A DNA stretch of 64,000 bases from Trebonia sp963822615 (GCA_963822615.1 CAWGIM010000001.1:744001-808000), one strand, 5' to 3'; positions 9,366 through 18,579 are shown, numbered from the stretch's first letter. Notes: a model not told the origin generated them from the letters alone. Numbers and translations: made by a program.

Positions 9366-11701
9366 ACCACGCGTACGGGCCGCTGCCCCGCAAGGAGGAC
9401 GCCCGGTTCATCCGCGGCCAGGGAAAGTACGTCGATGACCTCCAGCCGCCCGGGCTGCTGTACGGCGCGATCCTGCGCAGCCCGCTGGCGCACGCGCGGA
9501 TCACCGCGGTGGACGCCAGCGCCGCCCGCGCCCACCCGGCCGTGGTGACGGTGCTCACCGGGCAGGACCTGGACGACCGGGGCATGGCCTGGATGCCCAC
9601 CCTGTTCGGCGACGTGCAGGCGGTGCTGGCAACCGACAAGGTGCGGTTCCAGGGGCAGGAGGTCGCGTTCGTGGTGGCGACTGACCGCTACGCGGCCCGC
9701 GACGCCCTGGAACTGGTCATGGTCGACTACGAGCCGCTGCCGCCGCTGATCGACGCGGCGGCCGCGCTGGCGCCGGGGGCGCCGGTGGTCCGGGAGGACT
9801 GGCCGCGCGGCAACCACATCTTCGACTGGAGCGCGGGCGACCAGGCGGCCACCGACGAGGTCTTCGCCGCCGCCGACGTCGTGGTCGGCTGCGACCTGAG
9901 CTACCCGCGCTCGCACCCGGCGCCGCTTGAGACCTGCGGCGCGCTCGCCGAGTACGACCGGACCGACGGCCGGCTGACCGTGTGGTCGACCAGCCAGGCC
10001 CCGCACGCGCACCGCACGCTGTACGCGGCGCTGACCGGCATCCCCGAGCACAAGATCCGGGTCGTGTCCCCCGACCTGGGCGGCGGCTTCGGCGCCAAGG
10101 TCCCGGTCTACCCCGGGTACGTGTGCGCCATCGTCGCCGCGATGGAGACCGGGCGGCCGGTGAAGTGGGTGGAGGACCGCTCGGAGAACCTGATGTCCAC
10201 CACCTTCGCCCGCGATTACCACATGCACGGCGAGATCGCCGCCACCGCCGACGGCCGGATCCTGGGGCTGCGCGCCCGGGTGCTGGCCGACCACGGGGCG
10301 TTCAACGCGGTCGCGCAGCCGTCGAAGTTCCCGGCCGGCTTCTTTCACATCTTCACCGGCTCCTACCAGACGCGGGCGGCTTACTGCGAGGTCACCGGCG
10401 TGTTCACCAACAAGGCGCCGGGCGGGGTCGCCTACTCGTGCTCGTTCCGGGTCACCGAGGCCGTGTACCTGGTCGAGCGGATGACCGACATGCTGGCCCG
10501 GGAGCTGGGCATGGACCCGGCCGAGCTGCGGATGCGCAACCTGCTGCGCCCCGAGCAGTTCCCGTACACCACCCCGTCCGGCTGGACTTACGACTCGGGC
10601 GACTACCCGCGGGCGCTGCGGCTGGCCCTGGACATGGCCGGCTACGACGAGCTGCGCCGTGAGCAGGCGCGGCGGCGGGAGCGGGGCGAGTACATGGGCA
10701 TCGGGCTCAGCTTCTTCACCGAGGGCGTCGGCGCTGGTCCCCGCGGCCACATGGACATCATGGGCCTCGGCATGGCCGACGGCGCCGACCTGCGGGTGCA
10801 CCCGTCGGGCAAGGCGGTGCTCGCGGTCTCCGTGCAGACCCAGGGGCAGGGTCACGAGACCACGTTCGCCCAGCTGGTCGCGCACGAGCTGGGGCTGTCG
10901 CCGGATGACGTCGAGGTGGTGCACGGCGACACCGACCGGACACCGTTCGGCCTCGGCACCTACGGGTCGCGGTCTACCCCGGTGTCGGGGGCGGCCGCGG
11001 TGGTGGCGGCCAGGAAGGTCCGGGAGCGGGCCCGGCTGGTAGCGGCGGCCATGTTCGAGGCCTCCCCCGACGACCTTGAGTGGCTGGACGGCAAGTGGCG
11101 CGTCCGGGGCGACCCCGACCTCGCCCTCGGCCTGGCCGAGATCGCCCGGGCCGCGCACTCGGGGCTGGAACTGCCGGCCGGCGTCGAGGGCCACCTGGAC
11201 GCGTCCGCGGTCTACAACCCGCCCAACCTCACGTTCCCGTTCGGCGCCTACCTGTGCGTCACCGACGTTGACCCGGGCACCGGCGAGGTCAAGGTCCGGC
11301 GCTTCATCGCGGTCGACGACTGCGGGGTGCGGATCAACCCGATGATCGTCGAGGGGCAGGTGCACCGGGGGCTGGCCGACGGCATCGGCATCGCCCTCAT
11401 GCAGTCGATCGCGTTCGACGAGATCGGCAACTGCCTCAGCGGGTCGTTCATGGACTACCTGCTGCCGACCGCGCTTGAGTGCCCCTCCCCCGAGCTCGGC
11501 GCCACCGTCACCCCGTCACCGCACCACCCGGTCGGCGCCAAGGGGATCGGCGAGTCGGCCACGGTCGGCTCGCCCCCGGCAGTAGTCAACTCCGTCGTCG
11601 ACGCACTCGCCCCCTTCGGCGTGACACACGCCGACATGCCGCTGACCCCCGCCAACGTCTGGCTCGCCATCCAGGCAGCCAGCCGCAAAGCGCGAACTTG
11701 A
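9362..11701 (+). CDS. coxL: Form I aerobic carbon monoxide dehydrogenase large subunit, copy 2
   Basis: This protein has 779 residues. The form I loop reads AYSCSFR at residues 357-363, with Cys360 as copper ligand; serine replaces the arginine found at position three in copy 1. Other signatures are GGGFGAK, VQTQGQGHETTFAQ and GAKGIGESATVGS. The GTG start overlaps the coxS stop. No maturation genes follow on this strand, so the XdhC-YHS protein of cluster 1, or genes elsewhere, may serve both enzymes. The natural substrate is presumed to be CO from the motif. Confidence 0.94.
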   Translation: MNHAYGPLPRKEDARFIRGQGKYVDDLQPPGLLYGAILRSPLAHARITAVDASAARAHPAVVTVLTGQDLDDRGMAWMPTLFGDVQAVLATDKVRFQGQEVAFVVATDRYAARDALELVMVDYEPLPPLIDAAAALAPGAPVVREDWPRGNHIFDWSAGDQAATDEVFAAADVVVGCDLSYPRSHPAPLETCGALAEYDRTDGRLTVWSTSQAPHAHRTLYAALTGIPEHKIRVVSPDLGGGFGAKVPVYPGYVCAIVAAMETGRPVKWVEDRSENLMSTTFARDYHMHGEIAATADGRILGLRARVLADHGAFNAVAQPSKFPAGFFHIFTGSYQTRAAYCEVTGVFTNKAPGGVAYSCSFRVTEAVYLVERMTDMLARELGMDPAELRMRNLLRPEQFPYTTPSGWTYDSGDYPRALRLALDMAGYDELRREQARRRERGEYMGIGLSFFTEGVGAGPRGHMDIMGLGMADGADLRVHPSGKAVLAVSVQTQGQGHETTFAQLVAHELGLSPDDVEVVHGDTDRTPFGLGTYGSRSTPVSGAAAVVAARKVRERARLVAAAMFEASPDDLEWLDGKWRVRGDPDLALGLAEIARAAHSGLELPAGVEGHLDASAVYNPPNLTFPFGAYLCVTDVDPGTGEVKVRRFIAVDDCGVRINPMIVEGQVHRGLADGIGIALMQSIAFDEIGNCLSGSFMDYLLPTALECPSPELGATVTPSPHHPVGAKGIGESATVGSPPAVVNSVVDALAPFGVTHADMPLTPANVWLAIQAASRKART

Positions 11702-11769
11702 GCTGCGGGAAATCCATAACTGGGCTGAAATGCGCCAGCAATCAAATCCCGTCACGGATTTCCCGCAGC
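11702..11769. terminator. Long-range 14-base perfect inverted repeat at convergent gene ends
   Basis: GCTGCGGGAAATCC (11702-11715) is repeated in inverted form as GGATTTCCCGCAGC (11756-11769), with 40 bases between. The left arm starts right after the coxL stop. The right arm lies inside the last codons of the DUF5753 gene. It could form a long stem in either transcript and act as a bidirectional terminator. No U-tract follows, so the role is uncertain. Confidence 0.45.
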
Positions 11770-12842
11770 ATGCGCCAGGTGATATCCGGCGGTGAAGCCT
11801 TGACTATTAGGCTCTCAAAGAGCTGCTTGTAGTGGTCGGTATCTTTCCGTTCATGGAGAAAGAGCGCGTGGTTACTCTGCTCCAAGCACAATACTTCGCC
11901 CAGGGAGCGCCCAGGGAGGCGAAAGATGGTGATGGTCTCGCTGAACGCAAGGTCGCCCACGGTGCCCGTGGGCACTACCTGGAACGTGACATTCGGCTCA
12001 TCCATCAGGTCGATGAGGTACCCCGCCTGAGCCCGCATGATTGGCGCGTCGATCCACGGGCTGTGGAGGGATGCTTCCTCGACGATGGCCCAGAGCTGAC
12101 ACTGCCCCCGGTACCGGTGCAGCCACTGGCGTTGCATGCGCTGCTCGACGAGTCCGGCGATCTCGTCGGCCGTGGCACGTGGCCTGCGGTGCGCGGCAAT
12201 CGATTGGGCATACGCCTCGGTCTGCAGCAGTCCGGGAATGGCTTCCGTCTCGTATGTCCGAATGGCTTCCGCGCCTGACTCCAGCGTCATGTACAGTTCC
12301 CGCCATTCCGGCACAACGTCCCGTCGGCCATGCCGTCCCTGCGGCGCGCCTCCCAGCTGGATCACCGACAGGAACACTCCCAGCAGGGCATTTGGCTCGC
12401 TGGCTTGGTCATCGACCGGGGGTTCCGGATCGATGACTGAAACGTTCTCGTACGCCTTGCGCTGAAACTGCCTGCTGACGCGAGCGGGGCGCGGCAGTGC
12501 CTGCCCGGCCGCGAGCACCGCCTCATGCTTCCTCTGCCACTCGTCGAGCGTCCCGACTACGGCCGGGTCGATTCCGTTCTGCTGCGCTGCGACCTGCAGC
12601 ACGGTGAGAAAGGTCAGCACCCACGGCCACTTCGGCACCTGCTTGCGCTGCCCGCTGAGGATCTCCGACGTGGTGGACGACGGGAGCGTCACCAGACTGA
12701 CGCTCCCGGGTGGACGCTGGCGTAGCACCTTCGCTGACAGGTGGTCCAACTTGGCATAACTGGGGCCGCCGACCGCGCGCAAGACCCGTCTCAGGTCGTC
12801 GACAAAGCCGTCCAGGCCAGCCTGGTAGTCATTATCCGCCAT
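11742..12842 (-). CDS. Scr1-family DUF5753 helix-turn-helix regulator
   Basis: This protein has 366 residues. The N-terminal third contains an HTH-like region (VTLPSSTTSEILSGQRKQVPKWPWVLTFL). The C-terminal half is the DUF5753 domain, recognised by ETEAIPGLLQTEAYAQSI, then VEQRMQRQ, LWAIVEEASLH and NVTFQVVPTG. Such proteins are usually encoded beside a short DUF397 partner and resemble antitoxin-type regulators. No DUF397 gene is visible within the flanking kilobase, so this copy is orphaned. Base composition is slightly lower in GC than its neighbours. Confidence 0.85.
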   Translation of the reverse strand: MADNDYQAGLDGFVDDLRRVLRAVGGPSYAKLDHLSAKVLRQRPPGSVSLVTLPSSTTSEILSGQRKQVPKWPWVLTFLTVLQVAAQQNGIDPAVVGTLDEWQRKHEAVLAAGQALPRPARVSRQFQRKAYENVSVIDPEPPVDDQASEPNALLGVFLSVIQLGGAPQGRHGRRDVVPEWRELYMTLESGAEAIRTYETEAIPGLLQTEAYAQSIAAHRRPRATADEIAGLVEQRMQRQWLHRYRGQCQLWAIVEEASLHSPWIDAPIMRAQAGYLIDLMDEPNVTFQVVPTGTVGDLAFSETITIFRLPGRSLGEVLCLEQSNHALFLHERKDTDHYKQLFESLIVKASPPDITWRMLREIRDGI

Positions 12843-13134
12843 GGTGAACTGATCCGTTCGTGAATTGTGGGTCTGAACCGCCCTGAACCCCTCGCGCCGG
12901 GGAAAGTCACGTGTTCAGACACTGGCTTACTCCGCAGGCTTCGCGAGCCGCCACACGAAAGCCAGCTTCACCATAGGGCACGAACCTCCGCCTTGCTCCC
13001 GGAAAGCCCAGAATGTCCAGCCGGTTTCATCCGGCGGTACTCGGTCTCATTCGGTGTCATTCGACCGCCGCGCAGGGCGATCATCCAGCAGCCAGAGTAG
13101 AGCCCATTACCGCCACTCGCGGAGAAAAGGGACA
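12843..13134. other. AT-richer intergenic stretch, no gene recognised
   Basis: This 292-base gap lies between the divergent DUF5753 gene and the 36-residue ORF. It is visibly lower in GC than the rest of the window. Short open frames here have no ribosome-binding site and no recognisable product. It must hold the promoters for both directions. TCATTCGGTGTCATTCG (13049-13065) is a short direct repetition of TCATTCG. Confidence 0.5.
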
Positions 13135-13245
13135 ATGGCACCGAATCGACCTCTCAGTTCTCAGCAACTTGTCGACCAGACTGACGAATCAGGCAGGCAA
13201 GAAGATCAACTGGCTGCCCTGATATTGACAGGGGCCTCCCGGTGA
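13135..13245 (+). CDS. 36-residue ORF translationally coupled to a cyclase-like gene
   Basis: The ATG at 13135 has a strong purine-rich ribosome-binding site (GGAGAAAAGGGACA just upstream). The product is acidic and polar, with SSQQLVDQTDESGRQEDQLAALI, and has no signal peptide. Its stop overlaps the GTG of the next gene (GTGA), so the pair is coupled. The next gene has no ribosome-binding site of its own, which supports this ORF being translated. Function is unknown; it may be a leader peptide or a small partner protein. Confidence 0.55.
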   Translation: MAPNRPLSSQQLVDQTDESGRQEDQLAALILTGASR

Positions 13246-13859
13246 TCGAGGTCCCTGGCAGCCGGGCCGCGCGGCCCCTGAGCGGGCAGGTCTGCGGCGT
13301 CTTCGCGGTGGACGTCGCGGGGTACACGCGGCCGGACCGCGACGGCGAGGTGCGCCTGTACCTGCGCAGGTCCCTGTACCAGATCCTCCAGGAGGCCTTC
13401 GAGGAGTCGGGCCTGCCGTGGGCCGAGTGCGACTGGGAGGACCGCGGCGACGGCGCGCTCGTCGTCCTGCCGCCCCACGTGTCCGGCTACGGCATGATCG
13501 ACCCGCTCCCGGAGCGGATGCGGGCCCTGATCCGCCGCCACAACCGGGTCTCGCGCGAGCCCGCCCAGATGCAGCTGCGGGCCGCCGCCAGCATCGGGCC
13601 GGTCGACCGCGACGCCCACGGCTTCGCCGGCGACGACCTCAACCTGCTGTTCCGGATGCTCGAAGCCCCCCCGCTGCGGAAGGCGCTGGCCGGCTCGCAA
13701 GCCGAGCTGGCCCTGGCCGTGTCCCGCTACCTCCACGACAACATCGTCGCCCGCCACCCCAGCCGGATCAGCCCCGCCCTGTTCCAGCCGATCAACACCC
13801 GCGTGAAGCGGACCCCGGTCCACGCCTGGATGTACGTCCCCGGCCAGCCGCCCCCGTAG
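13242..13859 (+). CDS. Class III nucleotide cyclase-like domain protein
   Basis: This protein has 205 residues. The region GVFAVDVAGYTRP (residues about 17-29) matches the first metal-aspartate motif of class III cyclase domains, and DRGDGALVVLPP (about 66-77) matches the second. The middle and C-terminal parts (LRAAASIGPVDRDAHGFAGDDLNLLFRML) follow the same fold pattern. The residues that select ATP or GTP are not obvious, so activity cannot be assigned. Short cyclase-like proteins of this kind occur in actinobacterial signalling and conflict gene sets. It is coupled to the ORF upstream. Confidence 0.65.
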   Translation: MIEVPGSRAARPLSGQVCGVFAVDVAGYTRPDRDGEVRLYLRRSLYQILQEAFEESGLPWAECDWEDRGDGALVVLPPHVSGYGMIDPLPERMRALIRRHNRVSREPAQMQLRAAASIGPVDRDAHGFAGDDLNLLFRMLEAPPLRKALAGSQAELALAVSRYLHDNIVARHPSRISPALFQPINTRVKRTPVHAWMYVPGQPPP

Positions 13860-13880
13860 CAGGGGGCGCACACCACCCCG

Positions 13881-13900
13881 GCCAGCGCGGCCGCGCTGGC
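13881..13900. terminator. Hairpin between convergent genes
   Basis: A 20-base perfect palindrome, GCCAGCGCGGCCGCGCTGGC, fills the 44-base gap between the cyclase-like gene and the membrane-protein gene. It can form a GC-rich stem in both transcripts. There is no clear U-tract. Confidence 0.5.
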
Positions 13901-13903
13901 GGG

Positions 13904-15758
13904 CTAGCGGGCCGGGCGGTCCAGGGTGGCGAGCCAGGGCGCGGTCGGGTAGAGCGTCACCCCGCCGACCGAGGTGCCGCGCATGTGCAGCTCGCGGGAG
14001 AAGTTGTTCATCCAGGGCAGTTCCCACGCGTGCTCGACGATGACGGCGCCCACCCCGGAGGAGCGGATGTAGTCCTCGAAGTTCTGGTCCGCGGTCTTGG
14101 ACGGGTCGGCCACCCCGGTGACGGCGTGCGGGACCGCGCTGACCGGGGTGAGCGACTGGTTGATGTAGCCGCCCGCGATCCGGAAGTAGAAGCCCGCGGC
14201 GGCCTGGAACACCATCCCGGCGTTGCCCCGCCCGGTGACGATGACGACGATCTCCCCGGGCTTGAGGTAGTCGCGGTAAAGGCCGTCGGTGATGAACGCC
14301 GGCAGCTGGTCGACGGGGTGCTCGGTCTTCACGTGCTGGCCGGGCTGGACCGCGATCACCGACTTGGCGGCGGTAGGGCGCGTCGGCCAGGATCGCCGCG
14401 ATCGCGAGCCCCCCGAGCACCCAGCGCGCGGCCAGCCACAGCCGGCTGGCCAGGGTGGGCTTGGCCGGTATCGCCAGCCAGAGCGCGAGGGCGAGGGCGA
14501 GCACCAGGACGATGAAGATGATGAACCGGGACGGCTCGTCGCTGCGGGCGATCGGCAGCCGCCACAGCGCGGCCCACGGCAGGCGGAAGGCCGGCCGGTC
14601 GTCGAAGTAGAGCACGGGCCCGGCGGCGAGCGCGGTCACCAGCACGAAGCCGCCCAGCAGCAGCCGGCTGACCCGGTTCCGCCAGGCGACGGCGGCCAGC
14701 GCCAGCAGGACGAGGATGATCGGCAGGCCGACGTAGTTGTCCAGCCCCCACCAGCCGAGGCGGTTGGAGTAGTTCGCCAGCGGCAGCAGCTGGAAGACCT
14801 TGTCCGCGGCCGGCAGCACCAGGCGGACCAGGCGGAGCGAGAATTCCGGGCTGGTCCGGGCCAGGGCCGTGGTCTGGTTGTGCTTCAGCGCGTAGTACAG
14901 GTAGGGCGCCGCCGCCACGATGGCGGCCGCGTAAGCGATGCCGGACAGCCAGGCCAGCCGGGCCACCTTGGGCCACTGGCCGCGCCCGGCGACCGCGAAG
15001 CCGATCACCAGGCCGCCCGCCCAGACCATGGTCATGTCGAAGAAGGCCTCGTTGAAGGTGTAGAACTCCACCGCCATGGCCAGTGCCAGCGCCGAGACGA
15101 ACCACCTGGTCCGCAGCCCGCCGTCCCACCAGGCCACCACCAGGTACACCATCAGCGGGAACAGCGCGATCATGGTCAGGTTGAGGTCGCCCTGCCAGCT
15201 GTGGTTCAGCTCGAACGGGCACAGGCCGTAAGCGGCTCCGGCCAGCAGTGACGCCCAGAACCGCCCGGTCAGCCGCCGCGCCGCCACGAACGCCGCCCAG
15301 GCGGCGGCCGGCGGCGCCAGCAGCAGCGCCACGTTGAAGGACACCAGGACGCCGAACGCCGCCGTGACCGGCCACATCAGCAGGCCAACGGCCGGCGTGG
15401 TCGTCGCCCAGCCCAGGCTGTAGCCGTGCGGCGCCCCGATCGAGGCGGAGAACAGCGGGTTGATGCCGTGCCCGACCGCGTACGGCCACCAGCCCACGGA
15501 CCAGATGTAGAAGTTGGGGTCGGTGAAGAACTGCAGCAGCTCGGGCGCGCCAAGGTGCCGCAGGACCGCCCGCCCGTAGACCGCGAGGAAGAGGGCCAGG
15601 TAGATCGCGAACGCGAGCAGCCCCTGGAGCACCGGGGCGGGGACGCGGGCGACGGCCAGCCGTGCTGCCCGCGGCAGTCGCGCTGCCCGCGACGGTGCTG
15701 GCTCCGGAGCGGGGTCCGGTGTCGTGAGGTCGACGGCGCCCACGTGACCCTCACTCAT
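13904..15758 (-). CDS. Multi-pass GT-C-like membrane protein, interrupted by a frameshift
   Basis: The ATG at 15758 has a GGAAGGG site upstream. About 11 hydrophobic helices are visible. The N-terminal luminal motif region (TDPNFYIWSVGWWPYAVGHG, then NPLFSASIGAPHGYS) resembles GT-C glycosyltransferase-like proteins common in actinobacteria. The reading frame breaks near 14364-14376: removing one base restores DAPYAAKSVIAVQPG and continues into a 150-residue soluble C-terminal domain ending at 13904. Both parts look intact. The break is therefore probably one extra base in the sequence, or a recent mutation. No substrate can be inferred. Confidence 0.72.
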
Positions 15759-16005
15759 CGGAACAGGCCCTTCCAGGAAATCATTGGCTTGACTGGAGTG
15801 AACTCTAATCAGTTGGCCGGCCCGTTCTCTGGATCCAAACCGGAACTTAGTAGTCCTCCGGCAATCATCGAGGATCCGCAAGCGACGAAAACTCAAGGTG
15901 AGCAAATCATGACAATGTGACACCGGCAATAGCCGCGGTGCGGCGCCGCTGACCGGGGTGGCGCCGCCGCTCGTGACCGCGCCGCCGGTGCGGGATGATG
16001 ACGGC

Positions 16006-16488
16006 ATGCGGATCGAACAGCGGCTGGCCGAGCTGGGGCTTGAGCTGCCGGCCCCGATGGCGGCGACCGGGCTGGTGCTCCCGTTCCCGTGGGTGCGGCT
16101 GTGGGAGGGACGCGGCTACGTGTCCGGGCACGGCCCGCTGGGCACGGACGGGAGCCTGTGGCCGGCCCTGGGCAAGGTCGGCGCCGAGCTGACCGAGGAC
16201 GAGGGCTACGCGGCCGCCCGGGCGACCGGGCTGGCGGTGCTGGCCAGCCTCAAGCGCGCCCTCGGCGACCTGGACCGGGTCACCGGCTGGCTGCGGGTGT
16301 TCGGGATGGTGAACACGGCCCCCGGGTTCAACCGCACCCCGGCGGTCATCAACGGCTTCTCCGACCTGATCCTCGAGCTGTGGGGGCCGGAGCGGGGCCA
16401 GCACGCCCGGTCCGCGATCGGGGTGGCCGAGCTGCCGCTCGACATCCCGGTCGAGGTCGAGGCCGAGGTGGCGGTGGCCGGTGGCTAG
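16006..16488 (+). CDS. RidA-family (YjgF/YER057c/UK114) protein
   Basis: This protein has 160 residues. The start MRIEQRLAELG is preferred over an upstream in-frame ATG because it begins the family's conserved N-terminus. Family features are RGYVSGHGPLG near residue 36, the central ATGLAVLASLKRALGDLDRVTGWLRVFGMV, and the C-terminal RSAIGVAELPLDIPVEVEAEVAV. The conserved arginine that binds imine or enamine intermediates lies in the segment ARSAIGV. It overlaps the ureohydrolase gene by eight bases, so the two form an operon. Confidence 0.88.
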   Translation: MRIEQRLAELGLELPAPMAATGLVLPFPWVRLWEGRGYVSGHGPLGTDGSLWPALGKVGAELTEDEGYAAARATGLAVLASLKRALGDLDRVTGWLRVFGMVNTAPGFNRTPAVINGFSDLILELWGPERGQHARSAIGVAELPLDIPVEVEAEVAVAGG

Positions 16489-17431
16489 CCCGCGGCGGGT
16501 GATCCTGCTGGGCGCGGCGACCAGCGCGGGCACCCACCACGCGGGTCAGGAGCGGGCGCCGCAGGCGCTGCGGGCGGCCGGGTTCGTCCAGCGGCTGGAG
16601 GCGGCCGGGCTGGCGGTGACCGACCTCGGGGACGTGGTCCAGGAGACCTTCCGGGTGGACCGCTCCGGTGCGCCTGCCCGCAACCAGGACGCGGTGGTGC
16701 GCGCCGCGGGGGCGGTCGCGGACGCGGTCGCGGGCGCGATTGCGAGCAGCGCGGGGCCGGCGCCGGCTGACGGCAGCGGCACGGTGCTGGTGGTGCTGGG
16801 CGGCGACTGCACGATCACCCTCGGGGTGCTGGCCGGGCTGCAGCGGGTCGAGCCGGAGACCGGCCTGGTCTACTTCGACGGCGACGCCGACCTCGCGGTC
16901 CCCGGCGGCGACGGGAAGATCATGGACGCGATGGGCATCGCTCACCTGCTGGGGCTGGCCGACAGCGGGCTGAGCACGCTGTTCGCGACCCGGCCGCCGA
17001 TCCCGGCGGGACGGCTGGCGCAGCGGCTGGCGGTGCTCGGCTACGACGAGAACGACCAGGACAGCTACCTGCCCGGGGTGTTCGCCGCCCGTCCCGGGCT
17101 GACTCACTTCGCCAACCACCAGGTGCGGGCCGACCCGGCTGGCTGCGCCCGGGCCGCCGTCGCGGCCACGGCGGCCGCGCCGCGGCTGATAGTGCACTTC
17201 GACGTGGACGCGGTCGACTCGGGCGACCTGCCGCTGGCCAACTTCCCGCACTACGGCATCGGGGTGCCGCTGAGCGCGGCCCGCACCGCGCTCGAGGTGC
17301 TGTTCGCCGCGCCGCGGCTGTCAGCGGTGGTGCTGACCGAGGTCAACCCGAGCTATGACGCCGACGGCGACTCGCTATCGCGTTACGTGGACGCGGTGGC
17401 CGGCGCGCTTGGCGCTGGCCTGGCCGACTAG
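16481..17431 (+). CDS. Ureohydrolase (arginase/agmatinase) family protein with altered metal site
   Basis: This protein has 316 residues. The arginase fold is recognised by VLGGDCTITLG (residues about 106-116), LVYFDGDADLAVPGG (about 128-142), HFDVDAVDSGDLPLAN (about 243-258) and the late segment LTEVNPSYDADGDS. In classical arginases these motifs read GGDHS, DAHxD and SxDxDxxDP. Here both metal-binding histidines are replaced (Cys and Asp). Aspartate ligands remain. The metal content and substrate may therefore differ; guanidino hydrolysis is not assured. It is coupled to RidA. Confidence 0.8.
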   Translation: MASPRRVILLGAATSAGTHHAGQERAPQALRAAGFVQRLEAAGLAVTDLGDVVQETFRVDRSGAPARNQDAVVRAAGAVADAVAGAIASSAGPAPADGSGTVLVVLGGDCTITLGVLAGLQRVEPETGLVYFDGDADLAVPGGDGKIMDAMGIAHLLGLADSGLSTLFATRPPIPAGRLAQRLAVLGYDENDQDSYLPGVFAARPGLTHFANHQVRADPAGCARAAVAATAAAPRLIVHFDVDAVDSGDLPLANFPHYGIGVPLSAARTALEVLFAAPRLSAVVLTEVNPSYDADGDSLSRYVDAVAGALGAGLAD

Positions 17432-17449
17432 CCGGGGTGCTAGTCGGCC
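17422..17449 (+). terminator. Hairpin after the ureohydrolase gene
   Basis: GGCCGACTAG (17422-17431) and CTAGTCGGCC (17440-17449) form a perfect ten-base stem with an eight-base loop. The left arm ends at the ureohydrolase stop. It sits between two convergent genes and could serve both. Confidence 0.55.
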
Positions 17450-17456
17450 GACCCCG

Positions 17457-17585
17457 TTAACTGGCCGAGGGAGCCTCGGCCGTGCCCGCCTCGATCGCCT
17501 CGGCGATCAGGTGGCGGATGGCCCGCGCGAGCGCTTCGTCCAGCTCGGGGTCGGTGGCCCGCGTTCCGGCACTGATGTTTTCCAT
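17457..17585 (-). CDS. Small acidic hypothetical protein
   Basis: This ORF has 42 residues. The ATG at 17583-17585 has a good GGAAGAGG ribosome-binding site, which is why it is preferred to a longer frame. The sequence TDPELDEALARAIRHLIAEAIEAG is strongly helical and amphipathic. No transmembrane segment or signal peptide is seen. It is a single-gene unit ending at the convergent hairpin. Function is unknown. Confidence 0.5.
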   Translation of the reverse strand: MENISAGTRATDPELDEALARAIRHLIAEAIEAGTAEAPSAS

Positions 17586-17730
17586 CTCGCCTCTTCCCGT
17601 AGGTCCCTCACACATCGGGACTAAATTACACGGGTGTGCTTCTGGCACGCGCGAGATCATCAGGAAAACTGATGGTTTTCCGTTACCGGAGCGCCCTGTT
17701 CACCGTGATCAACTTGGCCTGGGACGTTAC

Positions 17731-18579
17731 CTACAGCAGGCCCCACCGCTTCCTGATCGCCCGGTTGGCCAGGCCGAAGCCCGCATCGGCGACGATGCCG
17801 AGGACCAGGATCACGATCATCACCGCGATGGTGGACGGCATGTCGGTCTGCTCCTGGTCGGCCGAGAAGAGCTGGCCGATCGAGGGGACGCCCGCCACCA
17901 GCACCAGCAGCTCGGCGGTGAGCAGGGCGTGCCAGGTGAACGCCCATGCCTGCTTCAGGCTGGCCATGAACGTGGGCAGCGCCGCCGGGATGATCAGGTG
18001 CCAGGTCATCCGCAGCCCGCGCAGCCCGATCATCTTGCCCGACTTGAGCAGCAGCGGCGGGATGTAGTCCACCCCGGAGATCACCCCGTTGGCGATGGCG
18101 GGCGAGGACGCCATCACGATGATGAACAGGATGGTCGAGGTGCTCAGCCCGAACAGGATGATCGCGAACGGGATCCAGGCCGCCGACGGCAGCGTCTGCA
18201 GGCCGGTGATGAGCGAGCCGACCGCCGCCCGCAGCGGCGGGATGCGGGCCACCAGCAGGCCGACCACGGTGCCGATGACCACCGCCAGCGCGTAACCGAT
18301 CACCGCTCGCAGCAGCGTGTCGCCGGCCGCGTGCCACAGCAGGCTGGTCTTCGCCTGGTCCCACAGGTTGGACAGGGTGACGCCGGGACCCGGCAGCACC
18401 AGCTTCTTCCAGCCGGTGAGGTGGACCAGCTCCCAGACCAGCCAGACCAGGGCGACCGCGGCCAGCTTCGGCCACAGCGCCGCCCACCCGCGGCGCAGCC
18501 GCTCTCCCCCGCCCGCGCCCTTGTTCTCCGGGGCCAGCTCGAGGGCGTCGAGCCCGGCCAGGGTCGTGTCAGCTGCCAT
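17731..18579 (-). CDS. ABC importer permease, nitrate/sulfonate/taurine type
   Basis: This protein has 282 residues. It is a SsuC/TauC-like permease with about six transmembrane helices (LAAVALVWLVWELVHL, then VIGYALAVVIGTVVGLLVA). The cytoplasmic coupling motif includes GLRGLRMTWHLIIPAALPTFMASL (EAA-loop region). The C-terminal helix sequence is VMIVILVLGIVADAGFGLANR. Its start overlaps the end of the ATPase gene by 11 bases. Substrate cannot be fixed from the sequence; aliphatic sulfonates are favoured because a sulfotransferase-like gene is nearby. Confidence 0.88.
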   Translation of the reverse strand: MAADTTLAGLDALELAPENKGAGGGERLRRGWAALWPKLAAVALVWLVWELVHLTGWKKLVLPGPGVTLSNLWDQAKTSLLWHAAGDTLLRAVIGYALAVVIGTVVGLLVARIPPLRAAVGSLITGLQTLPSAAWIPFAIILFGLSTSTILFIIVMASSPAIANGVISGVDYIPPLLLKSGKMIGLRGLRMTWHLIIPAALPTFMASLKQAWAFTWHALLTAELLVLVAGVPSIGQLFSADQEQTDMPSTIAVMIVILVLGIVADAGFGLANRAIRKRWGLL

